The translations under genes and the position numbers were made by a program. The notes beneath the pieces are model-generated. The model searched no databases, was not told the origin of the DNA, and saw only the letters and a program-made list of their open reading frames with translations. 64,000 bases of DNA from Rhynchonema sp. JSB1_4. Taxonomy: Eukaryota > Nematoda > Chromadorea > Monhysterida > Xyalidae. Positions 35,001 through 47,744 of this stretch are shown in pieces; the first letter of the stretch is position 1, and each line of letters begins with the position of its first letter. Location: contig JASAMV010007143.1 of the NCBI GenBank assembly GCA_030248065.1, positions 1-64,000 of the forward strand, given 5' to 3'.

Positions 35001-36323
35001 CGGTAAAGTACGCCCCATAGTTAATGTCAGGTTCTAAACCCGAAAATCAGCTTGTGAAACATTCGGACAGCCAACACACACGCAGCTTGCCAGCCAGCCA
35101 GGCAGCTGCGCGCAATGTTTCAGAACCGCGCATGGTTAGCGTTCGGGTTTATAACTTGACATTAACTATGGGACGTATTTTACTGTGCGGCAGCGAATTC
35201 GGAAATTGACTACACTGTACATATACATAGAGAACAGTTTTCACCGCGGTCAAATCAGTGCGCACCAAACCATCGTATCGCAAAATACAGGTCAAACAAT
35301 AATTGGCGTGCGTGCGGCATGGTTTGATATGTAACGGCCCCATTTCACATTCCAGGTTGCGCGGAACCGCCGGTCACAGGGGCAGTTACTGTATTCAATG
35401 GCTTTCTTGACACACTGCCCGGTACACCCAGTTACGTGAGCAGCGGCACCATTTTGCCACAAGTCAAGGTGGTCGACCCGACCGCTGGCAACACGGGCGG
35501 TAATGCTGACACGCCATGTGACAGCACGATTGGCCGCGATGTGATAGTGCACTACACCGACGGGAGCAGCCCGGTATGTCGAGACTGATTTGGCTAAGTG
35601 TTTGGTTGTCAACTCAAATCGTCAACAATGGTCGTCAACTCAGCCAAGAGGGACGCGGGTGCCATGCACGTGAGTTGCGTGTATTCGATGTAGCGACGAC
35701 TACATACATAGCGCCCCAAGCGAGCGCGAGAAATACGTGCATGTACGTGCATCGTGCATGACGTTAGCCAGCAACGCGGACTACATACATATGATGCAAG
35801 TGAATGCAGCGACGATCGAAGTTGACGACATTACAGTCAGGCCTGAGTTGACGATGAGAGTTGACGACATGAATATACTTAAGCCCTCGATCTGCATTCG
35901 CATCTTGTCCATGTGCACCTTGCCAGTATGCGCATACGCGTTGGCATTTGGTTTGACTTTCGCTTGATGACACTAAAATGTTTCGTATATGTTTTGCATT
36001 CATCCATCAGCTGAACTTCAGTCAGCTATGTACATAGCCACCTGTGTCATGCAAAAGTAACTTTGATGCCAACTGAAAGTCAAGCTGTCAGTAAAACACC
36101 CCGACTGTAAAACCAGCAGAGTGTCTAGCGACAATGTTAATTGGGCAATTTGAAAAAAATTGAGCTTTTCCGGGCTCAGAACAGTAGCGCCACTCTTCTA
36201 AATTCACAGGACGACTTTTCGGGCAGCCTCACTCAAGCCATTGTCTGCACAGATGGATTGTGGCTGGTACCCACCGCGACACCCACCGTACAAAAATTTC
36301 TCAGTCGTTATGAATGCGTATGA
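32064..36323 (+). CDS. Secreted protein X, sushi-like and novel repeats
   Basis: Exons 32064-32163 (signal peptide, SLIVLACYIVW core), 32254-32412, 32749-32931, 33048-33139, about 33780-33837, 34364-34458, 34492-34666, 35356-35573 and 36210-36323 (stop TGA). Sushi-like halves are visible (HPIGSTVTVTC, then LACLSTGQWSNAPTGSSFTC), followed by a repeat built as VQYSG, SLIGAT, then TVSC, LVCAGGTDGWQ. The order, exon sizes and phases match gene Y (the 33048 exon is 92 nt in both). It lacks a clear match to Y's LILAPEAQADT exon. Cysteine spacing implies an extracellular disulfide-rich protein. The 33.1-34.3 kb part is disturbed by a Harbinger-like element and the join into the 33780 exon is unresolved. 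Confidence 0.6.
33171..34310. mobile_element. Harbinger-like element(s) in gene X
   Basis: Outer ends GGCTGCCTTCACAATGCATG and its reverse complement, bordered by TAA on each side (33168-33170 and 34311-34313); 3-bp TWA duplications are typical of PIF/Harbinger. A near-identical left end recurs at 34042, so this is one rearranged element or two neighbouring copies. The body is made of GCGTTTGCGC / GCGCAAACGC words with TTGTGTTCACAATGCATTTG. Between the two dense blocks (33380-33890) lies non-repeat DNA that contains an apparent gene X exon. Confidence 0.75.
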
Positions 36324-36899
36324 AACTAAAACAGCCGCTATTTTGCGTGCTCGATGTCTATACATACTGTTTACGAAATTGTGAACCATTTACCTGCAAT
36401 TTAAAACTACTTACCTACATGCGTAATGCGACGATACCAACTGTGTGCTTTTTTACTGCAGTTTCAGTGCTACCGCCTACTTTTTGTACCTTTCATGTCC
36501 GCGTGGTTTTGGAGCATTTGCGATCCAATGCACGGTTACAAAAACAATCAGTGGACAAAAATGTATGCACTTGTTTCCTGTGAATACATTATTCCTTAAA
36601 ATTAATTGTTACCGATTTAAAAATGGCGGCATAAAATGAACGCAGCGTAACTGTAATTGATGCATGGAACACGTATTGTAAATTCAAATCGTTCCAAATC
36701 CACGCCAGAACGCAAATGATGTATGTATTGCACACCAGTACCTAGTTTGAGAGCAAATCCTAGAAAAGTCCGTGTTCCGGTGTTCAGCGCGTAACTGTCA
36801 TTCTCGCTCAACGTGGAGTGATTGTGAATGAACTAATCTGACCAAAGTGTCGGCACCAGTTTACTAATCTTCCAACTACAGTACATACATACATGTAGG

Positions 36900-39800
36900 A
36901 TGAACTGCCATTTTTTACTCCTCTTCATTGGTATCCAAGCAGTCAGCGCGCTACACTCGCTGTCTTGGCCACGAATCATACCGCCACCCCCGGACCCACC
37001 GAATGGCACGCAACCCATACAGCAAGATGAGATTGTGCCTCCTCCCCCAATACCAATGTTGCGGAATCTCATGTCTCAACAGATAGACCTTGGTGGGGGT
37101 GAAATGGTGCAACCGTTTAACGAGGATTACATCAAGGTCGTGCAGCAGGTGGTGAAGGAGTTCCAAGAATGCACCGGAATGGTGGGCACATTGTCTTTTA
37201 TACTTGAATAGCAATGTCACATGTATAGTCCGTCCACCAGCTCATGGCACTTTGTATTGCTGCTGGCCGACTTGTTCCCTTCCTCCACGTTCTAATCAAA
37301 GAGAAATTGAGGTTCCGAAAAAAATTATTTTTGCTCCTAAATTGCTGTCTTTATGAAATCGACGTGTTTTATAGATTTTAATTTAATTTAATTTTAAATT
37401 TGATCGAATTCAATCGTTTTCGACACATTTTATTATTTTTTTAGTTTTTTTGCAAAATCGCTCACACTCAATTTCTCTTTCATTAGAACGTGGAGGAAGG
37501 GACCAAACCAGCCAGCAGCAACACAAAGTGCCATGAGCTGGTGGACGGACTATACTTGTGTTCGATTATGTATAAAAAAGATTGAAATTATATCATTCTG
37601 CCAGAAAAAATTGTTTTAAAATGACATTTCAGAGTAACCCGTCCGTGTCAGCGGACGAAACCGAATTCTTTGTCGACGACCTCTTGATCTCAATTGAGGC
37701 CGCCAGAGCCAATTTGTACGATTGTCTCAAGGGTAAGAGTTAAGGTGGAGTTATACTTGTCCTCATGTGGACAAATGGGTTTGAGGATATTTGTCTACAC
37801 AAGAGGACATTTGGACAGTGTGGGTCGTGTAGACAACCCATACTGTCCAAAAGTGTCCGTTTTGTCCACAAGCGAACCCATATCAAAATTGAAGAAAGAG
37901 AAAAAGCACAATTTTGCTGAAACAGCTTGCGGCTGAAAATAAGCAAGCTATCAAATCAATTAAAGTTTCTGGATCACCGAATCAACAAACTGAATCTAGA
38001 ATTAAAAGTCAACGCACAATAAAAGCTGGTAAACTGAAAAAGAAATATTTTGGGGGCCTACCCCCCTCCGCAAGAAACGTCACTGCCCATCAACTCTTGT
38101 CAGTGTTGAGCATATTGCTTCAATTACATCCTGATGGAGTTGATGTGTTGTGCTAATTCTTGCCTTCGATCTCGCTAATTATTCCGTGATTATGATATTC
38201 TGCTTATTCCCAAGAAAAGGTCGGTGTTTTATTTTTTTACTACAATCAACACACCCACAGGGTTTCGGGTGGTGGGCATTTTAGTCAGGCACGTCTCTGG
38301 GACCCGACCAATTCTGACCCAATCAACCGGGCCCGATCACCTGAAACCCGATCAACTAGGGCCCAGTCATCTGGGGCACGACACCAAATGAACTTTAATC
38401 TTAGGCTTAGGCGGCTTGAGGTTAAGCTTAGGCTTGGGGTGATCTGACTCCTGTTGATCGGGCCCCACCTAATGGACTAGATTTTGATGCCACTACACTT
38501 GCAGGAGAACCTAGCACTTACAGAATGTACATATGGGTCTCAAGCGGGCCGGATCAGGCGGACCCGGCCCGGCCCGGCCCGGCCCGACTTTCCCAAAGGT
38601 GGGACCGGCCTGGACTGAACTAAATTTTTATGGTAATCTTCTGAGGCTAAATTTTTGTTTCAAGGTAACAGTTTTGTGACAAAAGTTGCGGCGTAGGACG
38701 CCACTGATCAATTTTACGTCGAAATTGCGAGGAATTTGGGACTTTTAAACCAAAAACAGTTCTTTTTCACCACTTTTGGTTACGCCGGGCCTATTCGGGC
38801 AGGCCATCTCTGTCCTATCTTCCACATTTCCGGCCCGGCCCGACCGAGACAGCTCCATTAAGACCTCTGGATGTGTCCCGATCCCGCACCAACTCACGGG
38901 GTCAGGGTGGTGTGCTTTCATTTGTTTTTGTTTCACTTTTGCGATTTGCGTGTGATTCAAGACTTGTTTTGGGCTCTGGCACTTCCAACAAGTTGATATA
39001 AACGCACACAGTTGCGTGGAAGGCGAGAAATCCCCATATTTCAAAGTTGTCCACAGGCCAAAAGTTCAAATTTTTGAACTCTGATCATGAGGACACTTTT
39101 GGACAGCTCGTGTGGACAAATGTCCGCATGAGATTGTCCACATAGTGAGTTATACTTGTCCTCATCCAAGTATAACTCATCAAGAGGACAATTTGTCCAA
39201 AACTGTCCGCAAGCGTGTCCACAAGACCCAGTATGGACAAGTATAACTCCACCTTAAGAAATATTTTTCGTTGAAAATATTGAAAAGTTTGTCACAAAAG
39301 GCGCGATTGTTGCATGGCAGTAGAAGCGCGTATACTAATCTTTTTTTAAGTGGTACTGTACATGGATGCAACATTCAAGAGCGATGCAAATTCCCGGTTA
39401 TCTCTTCAGGCCGATCCAAGCGCCAGATTATCGATCCAACCCTGGCACATGTCTACGCGTACTTCTGGCCGCAACCGATTCCCATATTTCTAACGGCACA
39501 CGCTCAGACCACTGTGCTCAACCAGATGATTGATGTGAGTTCGGCTATGAATGTACCACCGGGATTGGAAAAATTTGTTAGATTGCTTCGTCGGTGTGGC
39601 ACAGCGCATGCTTGAAAATGAGATCTTATCGACGCACGCATGTGATGGATAGGTGGTGAACTACATACAATGTAAACAGCATTGTATAAACACACACACG
39701 CTGTTCGTGTAGATCGTGATCGAACAATTCAACAAGTACTCGTGCGTGCGTTTCGTTCGTCCGCCGTTCGCCGAGCTGTCGCGCACCACCAAATACGTGC

Positions 39801-42800
39801 TCATCATAACCGATGTTCCCGATTCCGCGTGAGTCCCCGCCCGCCCACTGCTTTTGATCGTAGACCGCTGAATCATGTTTGGCTCGGTTTTGTTGGCATC
39901 ATTTTCGCCCGCGTTCCGCAACGCTTGTACTATGTACATTTGAATGTTTCTCACTCCTTTCAAATTTTGTGTTCAAATCGAGCGCTCTTTGAGACCATGT
40001 TAGGTTTGAAAGATGTGTGAAGTAACCGAGACCAGTCTACGTACAATGCGTGATGAAGAACTCATGTTGACTATAGTCACATCGCTTAGCCATAGTTGGT
40101 AGTGGGTGCACCAGGTTATCGTCACAGCATGAATTTGCCCGACCACTTACATTATGACTGCGAATGCAGATTTATTTTTCGTCTATCGTAGTCTTTCGCT
40201 ATTTTCAGATGTTATACATATTCAGGCGTGTGGACTGAATACGGAGCTTTCGACAGCCGGGTGCCCACTGCGTTCAGAAGCCTTCAAATGCACCCCGTCT
40301 TCATGGGTGCCGCATGTCTGACGGTTTGATCATTGATACTCATTGCAAAACCACTTTTGCTGATTAATGATAAACACCAGGTGCATATGTATACATGTAG
40401 CTCATGTTCTATATTTGGATAACTTGATCAGGCTTGCACTTGAGCTTACAACTGCGTTTGTTTGTACGTTGGTTTGGGATCAGGCTCAGGTAAGCTTAAA
40501 CTTGCACATACCAGTCTGCCAGCCCAGGCATGTTTGGTGGTCCCACCTCCCACCCACTCGCTTTGTAGGAATGGTGATGATTGAGCGTGTGCCAAGGACC
40601 ACTGGTGACTGATGCTTGATGCATCGAACTAGCAGACCATGTAAATGTGTTCTGACACACTCGCACTGAAGATACATAGCCTGGCGTACCGCCCGGTCAA
40701 AACGGGACAACTACATACAAAGCAGATGGTGCAAAATGACTTGATTTCAGTACCGCACACTGACACACGAGCTGATGCACGTGTTGGGCATGTACCACGA
40801 GCACAACCGGCCCGATCGTGACAGCCACATCGATGTGCATCTGAGCAACGTTCAAGCCGGGTTGGCCACTCAATTCACCCAATGCGATCTGCCCACCTCG
40901 TCATCGCCATCCCGACCTTGTGTGGTTGCCAACACCGACTACGACCTGTTATCCATCATGCACTATTCGCAGGTGACTGGTGACCGGCTAATTGCAATGT
41001 AGTCGACGACTGTGGTCCCACACTGCCTGTCAGCAACGTTTTGTGATACTGGCGTTGAACAACGACGGCAACGACGGGAAAATTATTTTATTTTGTGGGG
41101 TTTCGCACTGAAGATGACTTGGTGCACCGCCTGTCTGTGAAGACATGTCCAGCACTGAACAGAAATCCCAGAACTTGGTGCGAAAGCACGTACATCATGA
41201 GGACCAGGGCGGTCAGCACACAAAACATGGGAAGCTTACCAGGCGAGTGCGGCTGTGAGTGGTGCCCAGCCAACGATGACACCCAAGGACAATCCCTTGA
41301 TGACTGACATAATGGGCAATGCGGCTGACGCGTCACACAGCGATTGGCATCGCATCAACAACTATTATTGCAATCCAGGTGAGTGTTGGAATCTTGGACA
41401 ATTTTAGGAGCTCGGTAAGTACTGCAGTTGGCACACAATCTCATTCCTCCACTGTCAGCATGCATTGGCGTGATAACATCGTGTGGTCTGGGCGGGTTCC
41501 GTAACCCGAACAACTGCAGTCAATGCATTTGTGCCGACGGAATCAGTGACTCGACTTGTGCAGCACCGGGACCAAAAGCCGGTTAGTTGATAGAACCAAC
41601 CAAAGTGCTCAAAGGTTCATTCGCCCCCGCCTTGGTGTTTCTCAGACTTTCGGTGCGGTGAGCTTCTGATGGCAACGACCGTTGAGAAAACGCTGCTGCT
41701 GCAAATGCACCAACGTTCGCCCGAACCTGACGAATGCATTTATGTGATTGAGGTGCGGTTAATCCAGTTACTTGCCCCCCGTGTATTACAACTGGTCTAA
41801 TTCAAGGCTCCGACGGGGAGTCAAGTCGTTTTGGAGACACGCTCTCTGAACACGATGACAAATACGGATCCGTCGTCAGTCATATTTCGATGTGTGCATG
41901 GCCACCTCGAGATTCGAACCCAGTCCGATCAGCTGGCTGAAGCAGCTCCAGGGTGAGCATGCACCAATTTAAACTGAGGCTTTGGCTTTAGCTGAAACGT
42001 CAACGTTCGTTACACTTGCACAAAACAACAAGCCTAAGCCTGAGCCTTTGCGCAAGAGTAAAACACGGCCTCAACCTGCAAAGCTCTCACAGGTTTTGCG
42101 GTGCAATCGGCACACGCACCTTTCAATCCTCCGGCCGTCGGATGATGGTCATCAACCGATACTATCTTAGCACAGCATTCACTAATGTGCCTGTGTTCTA
42201 CAGAGCAGTTGGTGAGTATTTGCGTTTTTCGTTCACCAGCAGAGCGACAAGCTAATTTCTACACTGGTGCTTTTCGTTGTTTTTTTTCAAAAAGTGAAAT
42301 TTTTGGTACCCCATCACAATTGGCCACGCGATACAGCACTCGTCGGTGATTCTCAATGGCAATGCGCTATGTATAAAAAGCTTTTTGTCGTTCACAGTGG
42401 CGCAAGTGTGCACCATTCCTCCCACATTGGGCACAAACGTGCAATTGGTCCGCTATGTAGCGTTGGAAGGCGACAAAGCGGCAAGTGCAATAGTGCAGTG
42501 TGAAACATCACATATTTGGACGGACAACACTGTGGCAGAAAAGACGATCGTATGTGAAGCTGATGGCAACTGGCCAGCAAGTCCGAACTGTAAACCAGGT
42601 CGGTCTGACCAGGGTTGGGCAAAAAACGTTTTTTTCTGAAAAAATCATATTAAAAAACGGTTTTTAAAAAAACGTTTTTTTAAAAAAATGCCCAGATGAC
42701 CAAAATATGCCCCAAAAAAATTGGAAAACGCTCGTGTTGGGAAGAAAACGTTGTTAAATGAAGTAATTCTATGTGTTCTGAGGCAAAATAAACGGGTTTC

Positions 42801-44734
42801 AACCCTTTTCTGGCGAGTTGTTAACATTCCATATCAGACCCGCATCTTGGGACCAACTTTGGCCGGGGTCATCATTGAAAGTGAAACTCCAAAAATTGTT
42901 CTCAAAATCTTTTGAAAAAAATGGGACAAGAAATTGATTTTACTTGAAAATCAGGGTACTTTCCCTGAAAAATTAGGGAAAATCAAGAAAATTCAGGATT
43001 TAAAAAAAACGAAAAACGACCCAGACGTTTTTTTAAAAAAACGTCGTTTTTTAAAAAAAAAACGCCGTCGTTCTTTTTTTGCCCAACCCTGGGTCTGACA
43101 GCCTGCACTTTTGAGCCTGTGCGTTATCCAGCATACAAGATTCTGTTCGTAGTGTGCACCCCGCCGACCATAGCTGGTGCTGACACCGTGGTGACCGCTG
43201 GCCAAATACAAATCACAACAGACGGACAAACCAGTACATTTGTTGACATTAACGGGTTAGGTGAACTGAATTAATAGTTGATTGTTCAATCGGCATCATA
43301 CTGTATGAATCTAATCATTAAATGTGATGGAATGAAAAATGCGCGGACGTGTTCCCATAACCGTATAACATTTCAGCGTTGTATCAGTGACCTGCACAAC
43401 GACGAATCCCTGGAGCGACGAGACACTTGGGTCCAAACAGATGACATGCACCGCCCGTGATACGTGGACGGGACTGACTGCGTTCTGTGAACCGATAGGG
43501 ATACCACCATGTAGTGATTTAGACTAATTGAAGTTAACTGACCCAATCCTTTGTAGAACTTTGGGAGCGCATAACTGACCACTTTAAATTGAGATGCTTA
43601 CAGTGTGCCTGACAGGCTTGCCACGGATATACATACTGTATGTAGTTCTTCGGTTGAAGAACTGAAGTTTGCGTCTAAGTGCGTACAGTGCTTCACCATA
43701 TTTTGCAGTTGGCATCTTCAGTGTCAATATATTTCTGGTGCAATGGCTTGTGCCAATGGTGCAAGAAGTGCAGTTCACGAACAACCAGGTCATAGCGCCC
43801 CCCAGCACCAATTTTCCGCCACCGGTCGACACCTGGGAACCACGTTTGATCAACGCCTTTGGCACCTGGTACGCCATTGGCGGATATAAAAGTTGGTTGT
43901 ATTGTTCGAACTCAAATTGGTTGTATTGTTTGACGAGAATTGCATGTCAAACCATTGCAAAACTTCCACAATTTCCGGTGTCAAATTATTATTTTTCGCT
44001 CGTCCAGCATGATGATAAACATCGCAAACCGGTGTTGACCGACGCCCACATGGCTCTGACTTGGTGACGTTTCACTCCATGACACAAAAAATAGTTTTGC
44101 GTTCGTTCGGTTGGTGTGCCATTGACGCTAAACAACACAGAACCAGCCGTTCAAAAGTTCTTATCTGGGTCACACTGTACGTTGTAGCTTCAGGGGCTAT
44201 AAGTTGTGCTGAGCATACAATAACATCTGCTGGCGGGACTTTTTGTAGGCAAATTTACCACAGGCGTTCGCACTGACAAGCCCTGGCGCCCCGGTCTGTC
44301 TGCGAAAGCAGGGCGAAACAGACCAGCATTACTGCACTCGAGACACTAAGCTCAGCTTTATTCTTTCTTTGCAGACCGTCGCGCCGTTGCCAGGAGTGAC
44401 GGTGCCAAGTTTCAGACTCAGCTGGACAGTGTGTTGAATGAGCCACGATATTTAGGTCGGTATATATTAGAACCTAGTTCCTGAGCTTATTCATTTTAAA
44501 GACCTTCTTCAGCCACCGCCGGCTTCCTACCGAGCCAGGGCGTTCTGTTTGCGTGCGGATGTTTTGCTGGCACCTGCACTCAATCGTGTGAGTTCCGAGC
44601 AGTGGGTGGCAGCACGTGGACCAAACGTGACTTGCCGAACGGATGGTGTTTCCAGGACCATGCTGCGACCGTTCATGGGGTGGGTGACTGGAGATGACCA
44701 GGGAAAAAATTTATATGAGAAATTTAGCGCTTGA
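36900..44734 (+). CDS. Secreted astacin metalloprotease, EGF-CUB-sushi
   Basis: Eighteen exons join in phase to 864 residues: 36900-37181, 37633-37732, 39410-39534, 39713-39828, 40209-40323, 40751-40972, 41270-41378, 41459-41581, 41646-41752, 41807-41952, 42093-42211, 42398-42598, 43102-43255, 43377-43510, 43709-43891, 44249-44293, 44375-44455, 44502-44734. Domains in order: signal peptide, acidic pro-region, RSKR processing site, then a zinc protease domain with HELMHVLGMYHEHNRPDRD (HExxHxxGxxH, with the following E) and Met-turn SIMHYS. Next come an EGF-like module (CGLGGFRNPNNCSQCIC), a CUB domain, a sushi domain (VCTIPP...IVCEADGNWPASPNC) and a C-terminal part with repeats like those of X and Y (VLLAPALNRVSSEQ, NVTCRTDG). 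Secreted peptidase for matrix, cuticle or peptide processing. Exons 15-16 are the least certain. Confidence 0.85.
37226..37552. mobile_element. Palindromic MITE in astacin intron 1
   Basis: TAGTCCGTCCACCAGCTCAT at the left is mirrored by ATGAGCTGGTGGACGGACTA at the right, with TA on each side. Arms of about 100 bp continue through GCACTTTGT and AACGTGGAGGAAGG. Tc1/mariner-like by target; the central part is AT-rich. Confidence 0.85.
37744..39253. mobile_element. 1.5 kb TTAA-flanked element in astacin intron 2
   Basis: Ends GGTGGAGTTATACTTGTCC and GGACAAGTATAACTCCACC are perfect inverted repeats, bordered by TTAA (37740-37743 and 39254-39257). Subterminal regions carry many (T)GTCCAC/GTGGACAA words. 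The interior has an 80-codon frame (37914-38156, KQLAAENKQAIKSIKV...) and GGCCCGG-rich stretches like family H (38540-38600, 38790-38850), so a further insertion is likely. No known transposase. Confidence 0.85.
42610..43091. mobile_element. hAT-type element in astacin intron 12
   Basis: Ends CAGGGTTGGGCAAAAAACG and TTTGCCCAACCCTG, flanked by an exact 8-bp duplication GGTCTGAC (42602-42609 and 43092-43099). AAAAACGTTTTT palindromes lie near both ends. The right duplication sits next to the acceptor of exon 13 (CTGACAG), so the target site overlaps the splice acceptor region. Confidence 0.92.
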
Positions 44735-44739
44735 TTCAA

Positions 44740-47700
44740 TGCACAAAAAGCAGAGGTTTAAAATCCATGCGAATACCTAATCTAACCTGTAACGAGCAGA
44801 GTAACGCTCCAAGTCTTAGACCTAAGATGCCCCAAATGATGTTATTATACCTTCCAGTGATATATGAGACACAGTATGCATGTACCTACATGGTACTTCG
44901 ATGTCATACCCCATCGGGTCGGTCATATACGACTGATTCAGCTACCCAACAAGTATTTCTGCAGCTTATATTCTCAAATCTGATTGGTACATGAGTGAAG
45001 AATCTTGCCTATTCTACCACAAACTGTTGTGTCTGACACCACAGAGCAACAATCATCGGTCCATATCAAGCACAGACTGTTCAATCGCACCGAAATGACG
45101 TAAACGCCCTTAATAAGTTATGCAAACCAAGTCACAAAAGTGACTTGTCAAGTTGCAGTTTTTCGCGTTTTTGCGCGTTTTTTCAGGCAAATTTGATAAA
45201 ATTTCCCCGAATCTGAGACTTTCTAAAAAAATAAAAAATTTTTTTTTAAACTTGCTTAAAAATTTTTTTTCCAACCCTGAAATTCAATTACACCTATATG
45301 GAACAAAACGCCATAGATACACCACAATCATGGATAGAACAAACAACTTGTTAATTTTTCTCTTGCGTTCACTTTTCCCACCCGCTTGCTTGGGACTTAT
45401 TTCACGACCACGAAAAAGGAACCAAGGAGTTGGGTCTTTTGTCAGATTGCGCTAAAACTTTTAATAAGCCTAGTTTCGAGGTCCGGTATTTTTTTAACAG
45501 ATACCTAGTAGTCCCCGCCGTTAATGTACAGCCTCAGATGCGTTGGGTCTTTGTGGTACCTTGGGTCTTTTTGTTTGACAAGGGACGAAACAGTGTTTGA
45601 TATTGAAAGAATGCAATATTCTCTTTACTCCTCTCCTTGTTCAATCATTGTGCGCAACCTAAGACTGCACAGTTACTGTCGTAGTAGTAGTAGCACTTTA
45701 TTTCGTTTCAGACACGTCGTGAGGTTGAAAAGAAGAAACAGCTGTCTAGGTTCGAACGAAAGTTTCGATATTGGCTGGGTGTTGGTTCAAAAAAGTTCGC
45801 ACCGGGAATATAGTTCAATATCACTTGTTCGGCATCAAACAGCTCACAACACACTTGCGTTTGTTCCAGTGCTTCATGAAACATCAACAAAGTGGTGCAA
45901 GCTAGTATCGTTCTTTTATGTCAGTCAGCCAGGGAACCATATTTCTTTTATGCCCCTTGGGGCATTTTTCTTTCTTGTTGTTGTACAATGCATCGTCGGT
46001 ATCAGTAAAAATAAGACCAACCCCCAAAACCACTTTTTCGAGAAAAAAGCGTTTGAAGTCGGCCTGACCGCATTTCCAACACGGTTTGGTTCGGTAGGCT
46101 GATGTTTGGCATGTCTACGTAAGGGAGCATGCTGATCATCATAGAAACAAAAGTAGACTTTGAAACATCATATCCAAGTAAAAACAAAGCTATTTGTCGG
46201 TTGGTTTTAGTTCACAAAAAAATAAATATAGACCAAGCCCCTTGGCGGAGCAGTTGAAAACCGAAAAATAGCCCAACCCCCATTTTCTCTGCCATTTATT
46301 TTTCACCTGCTTGAAAATGATTTAATACGGGGTTCATTAAAATGTCTTAAAAGAAGCATTATCATTCAAAACGCTTGTTACAGAGGTGGGAATCGGGCCG
46401 GGTTAGCTCGGTCCGGCATGGCCGGATTCAGAAAAAGTCGGCCCGGTCCTTTCCGCTTTCCGGCCCGATTTTTTGGGCCGGGTTTTTCTGATTGTATTTT
46501 GAAGCAAACGTCGGGTGTGAAAAGATTATTTCTGTTTGTTGAAATCATTGATATTTACACATTGAAAACATAAACAAAAACATCAAAAAGCTTGTCTGTG
46601 AGAAGCTTCGAACTCGTGGCTCTCACAACCACAGTCAGATATGCTTGCCACTGTGCTAAAGACGCCGACAGCCAAGCCGCCTTACGATACGTTATAAACG
46701 TAATGATCGGGCCAGCAGCGACGCACTCACCGAGAGAGCGTAAAGTCCCTAATACAACACACACACAGCTGGGGTATTATGCAACAACTCATGTGCTGAA
46801 GCAATCTTTTGTGTGTGTGTGTTGGAGTCGCGTGCTTTGGGGCTTGGTCTTTTTTGTCCGCGAAAATTGCTCCGCCAAGCAACTTGGTTTTCTTTTTCAA
46901 AAATAAGAAACTAGACCAACCCCCAACCGGAACTAGCAGGTGTTTTCAACAGGCTGTAACTCAATGTACATAGCGTTTTAACGAAAGGAATAGAAAAGTC
47001 CCGCCACACCCCCCCAAAAAAGGGGGGGGGCTTGGGGGGGGGAACCCCGCATGTTTTTGCACATGTTTCTGCTTGTTTTTTCTCAAAAAAATCGCCTGCG
47101 GCGCTTGTATTTCGCTTCGGTACAATGTAATTACAATGTTAGAGTTAGACAGCCTGTGGCTTTGCTAAATCACCTAAACAGCCGTATAGATGTGCGCATT
47201 TAATTCTTCAAAGACAAATCTGCTTAAAGTATAGTAGTATCGTGCCAAAACGCCGGAGGTCACTGACCTCAGATTATGCAGCTGTTTTCATGTAACTTTG
47301 CTAAAAAATAATGTGCGCCAGTTATTTATCTTTCCCGTGCTACGCCTTTACTTTTCATATTACAACTTAATGTATGGTGGGCAGACTATCCCCGACACTA
47401 ATTGTCACGTTATCTGGCACATCGGTAAAAATTTCATCTCGCTACTGCCCGTTTATAAGCACACAACCGGTCGGTATCAACTATTCCCATATTCTCAAGT
47501 ACAATCAAATATACTTACAAATAAAACTTCGACTAATTTTTCACATTAAGAACCGAAATTTTTGTGGTCCGGAATAAAAAAAGTTAATCTTAAAAAAAAT
47601 TTCTGAAAATTCGCAAATAATGTTAAAAAAGTTCAATAATAAAACTTTTTTTAATCCAACCCTACCCCGAATTATACAATGAAGTTGGAATTGGAATGTT

Positions 47701-47740
47701 GACAAATTCCACACCAACAGTCTGGCACGTGTATGGCTTT
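44740..47740. other. Three kilobases with no supported gene
   Basis: Contains part of a CAGGGTTG-type element (about 45140-45283, ending CAACCCTG), a GGGCCGG-rich stretch starting CAGAGGTGGGAATCGGGCC (46382-46490, family H-like), a C7/G8 block at 47010-47042, and another CAACCCTA-ended A/T block (47580-47664). A 192-codon plus frame (45524-46102) lacks any domain or splice support. The 5' exons of the kelch gene may lie here but were not identified. Confidence 0.4.
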
Positions 47741-47744
47741 GCAG

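Noticed and set aside
45524..46102. 192-codon plus-strand frame
   Set aside because: No domain, no splice partner, low-complexity Phe/Ser-rich ends; likely chance.
46597..46668. tRNA-like sequence (minus strand), TAGCACAGTGG and GAGTTCGAAGC boxes with a possible GTG anticodon
   Set aside because: The acceptor stem does not pair, the T-arm is imperfect and there is no clean 3' end. At most a tRNA-derived remnant.
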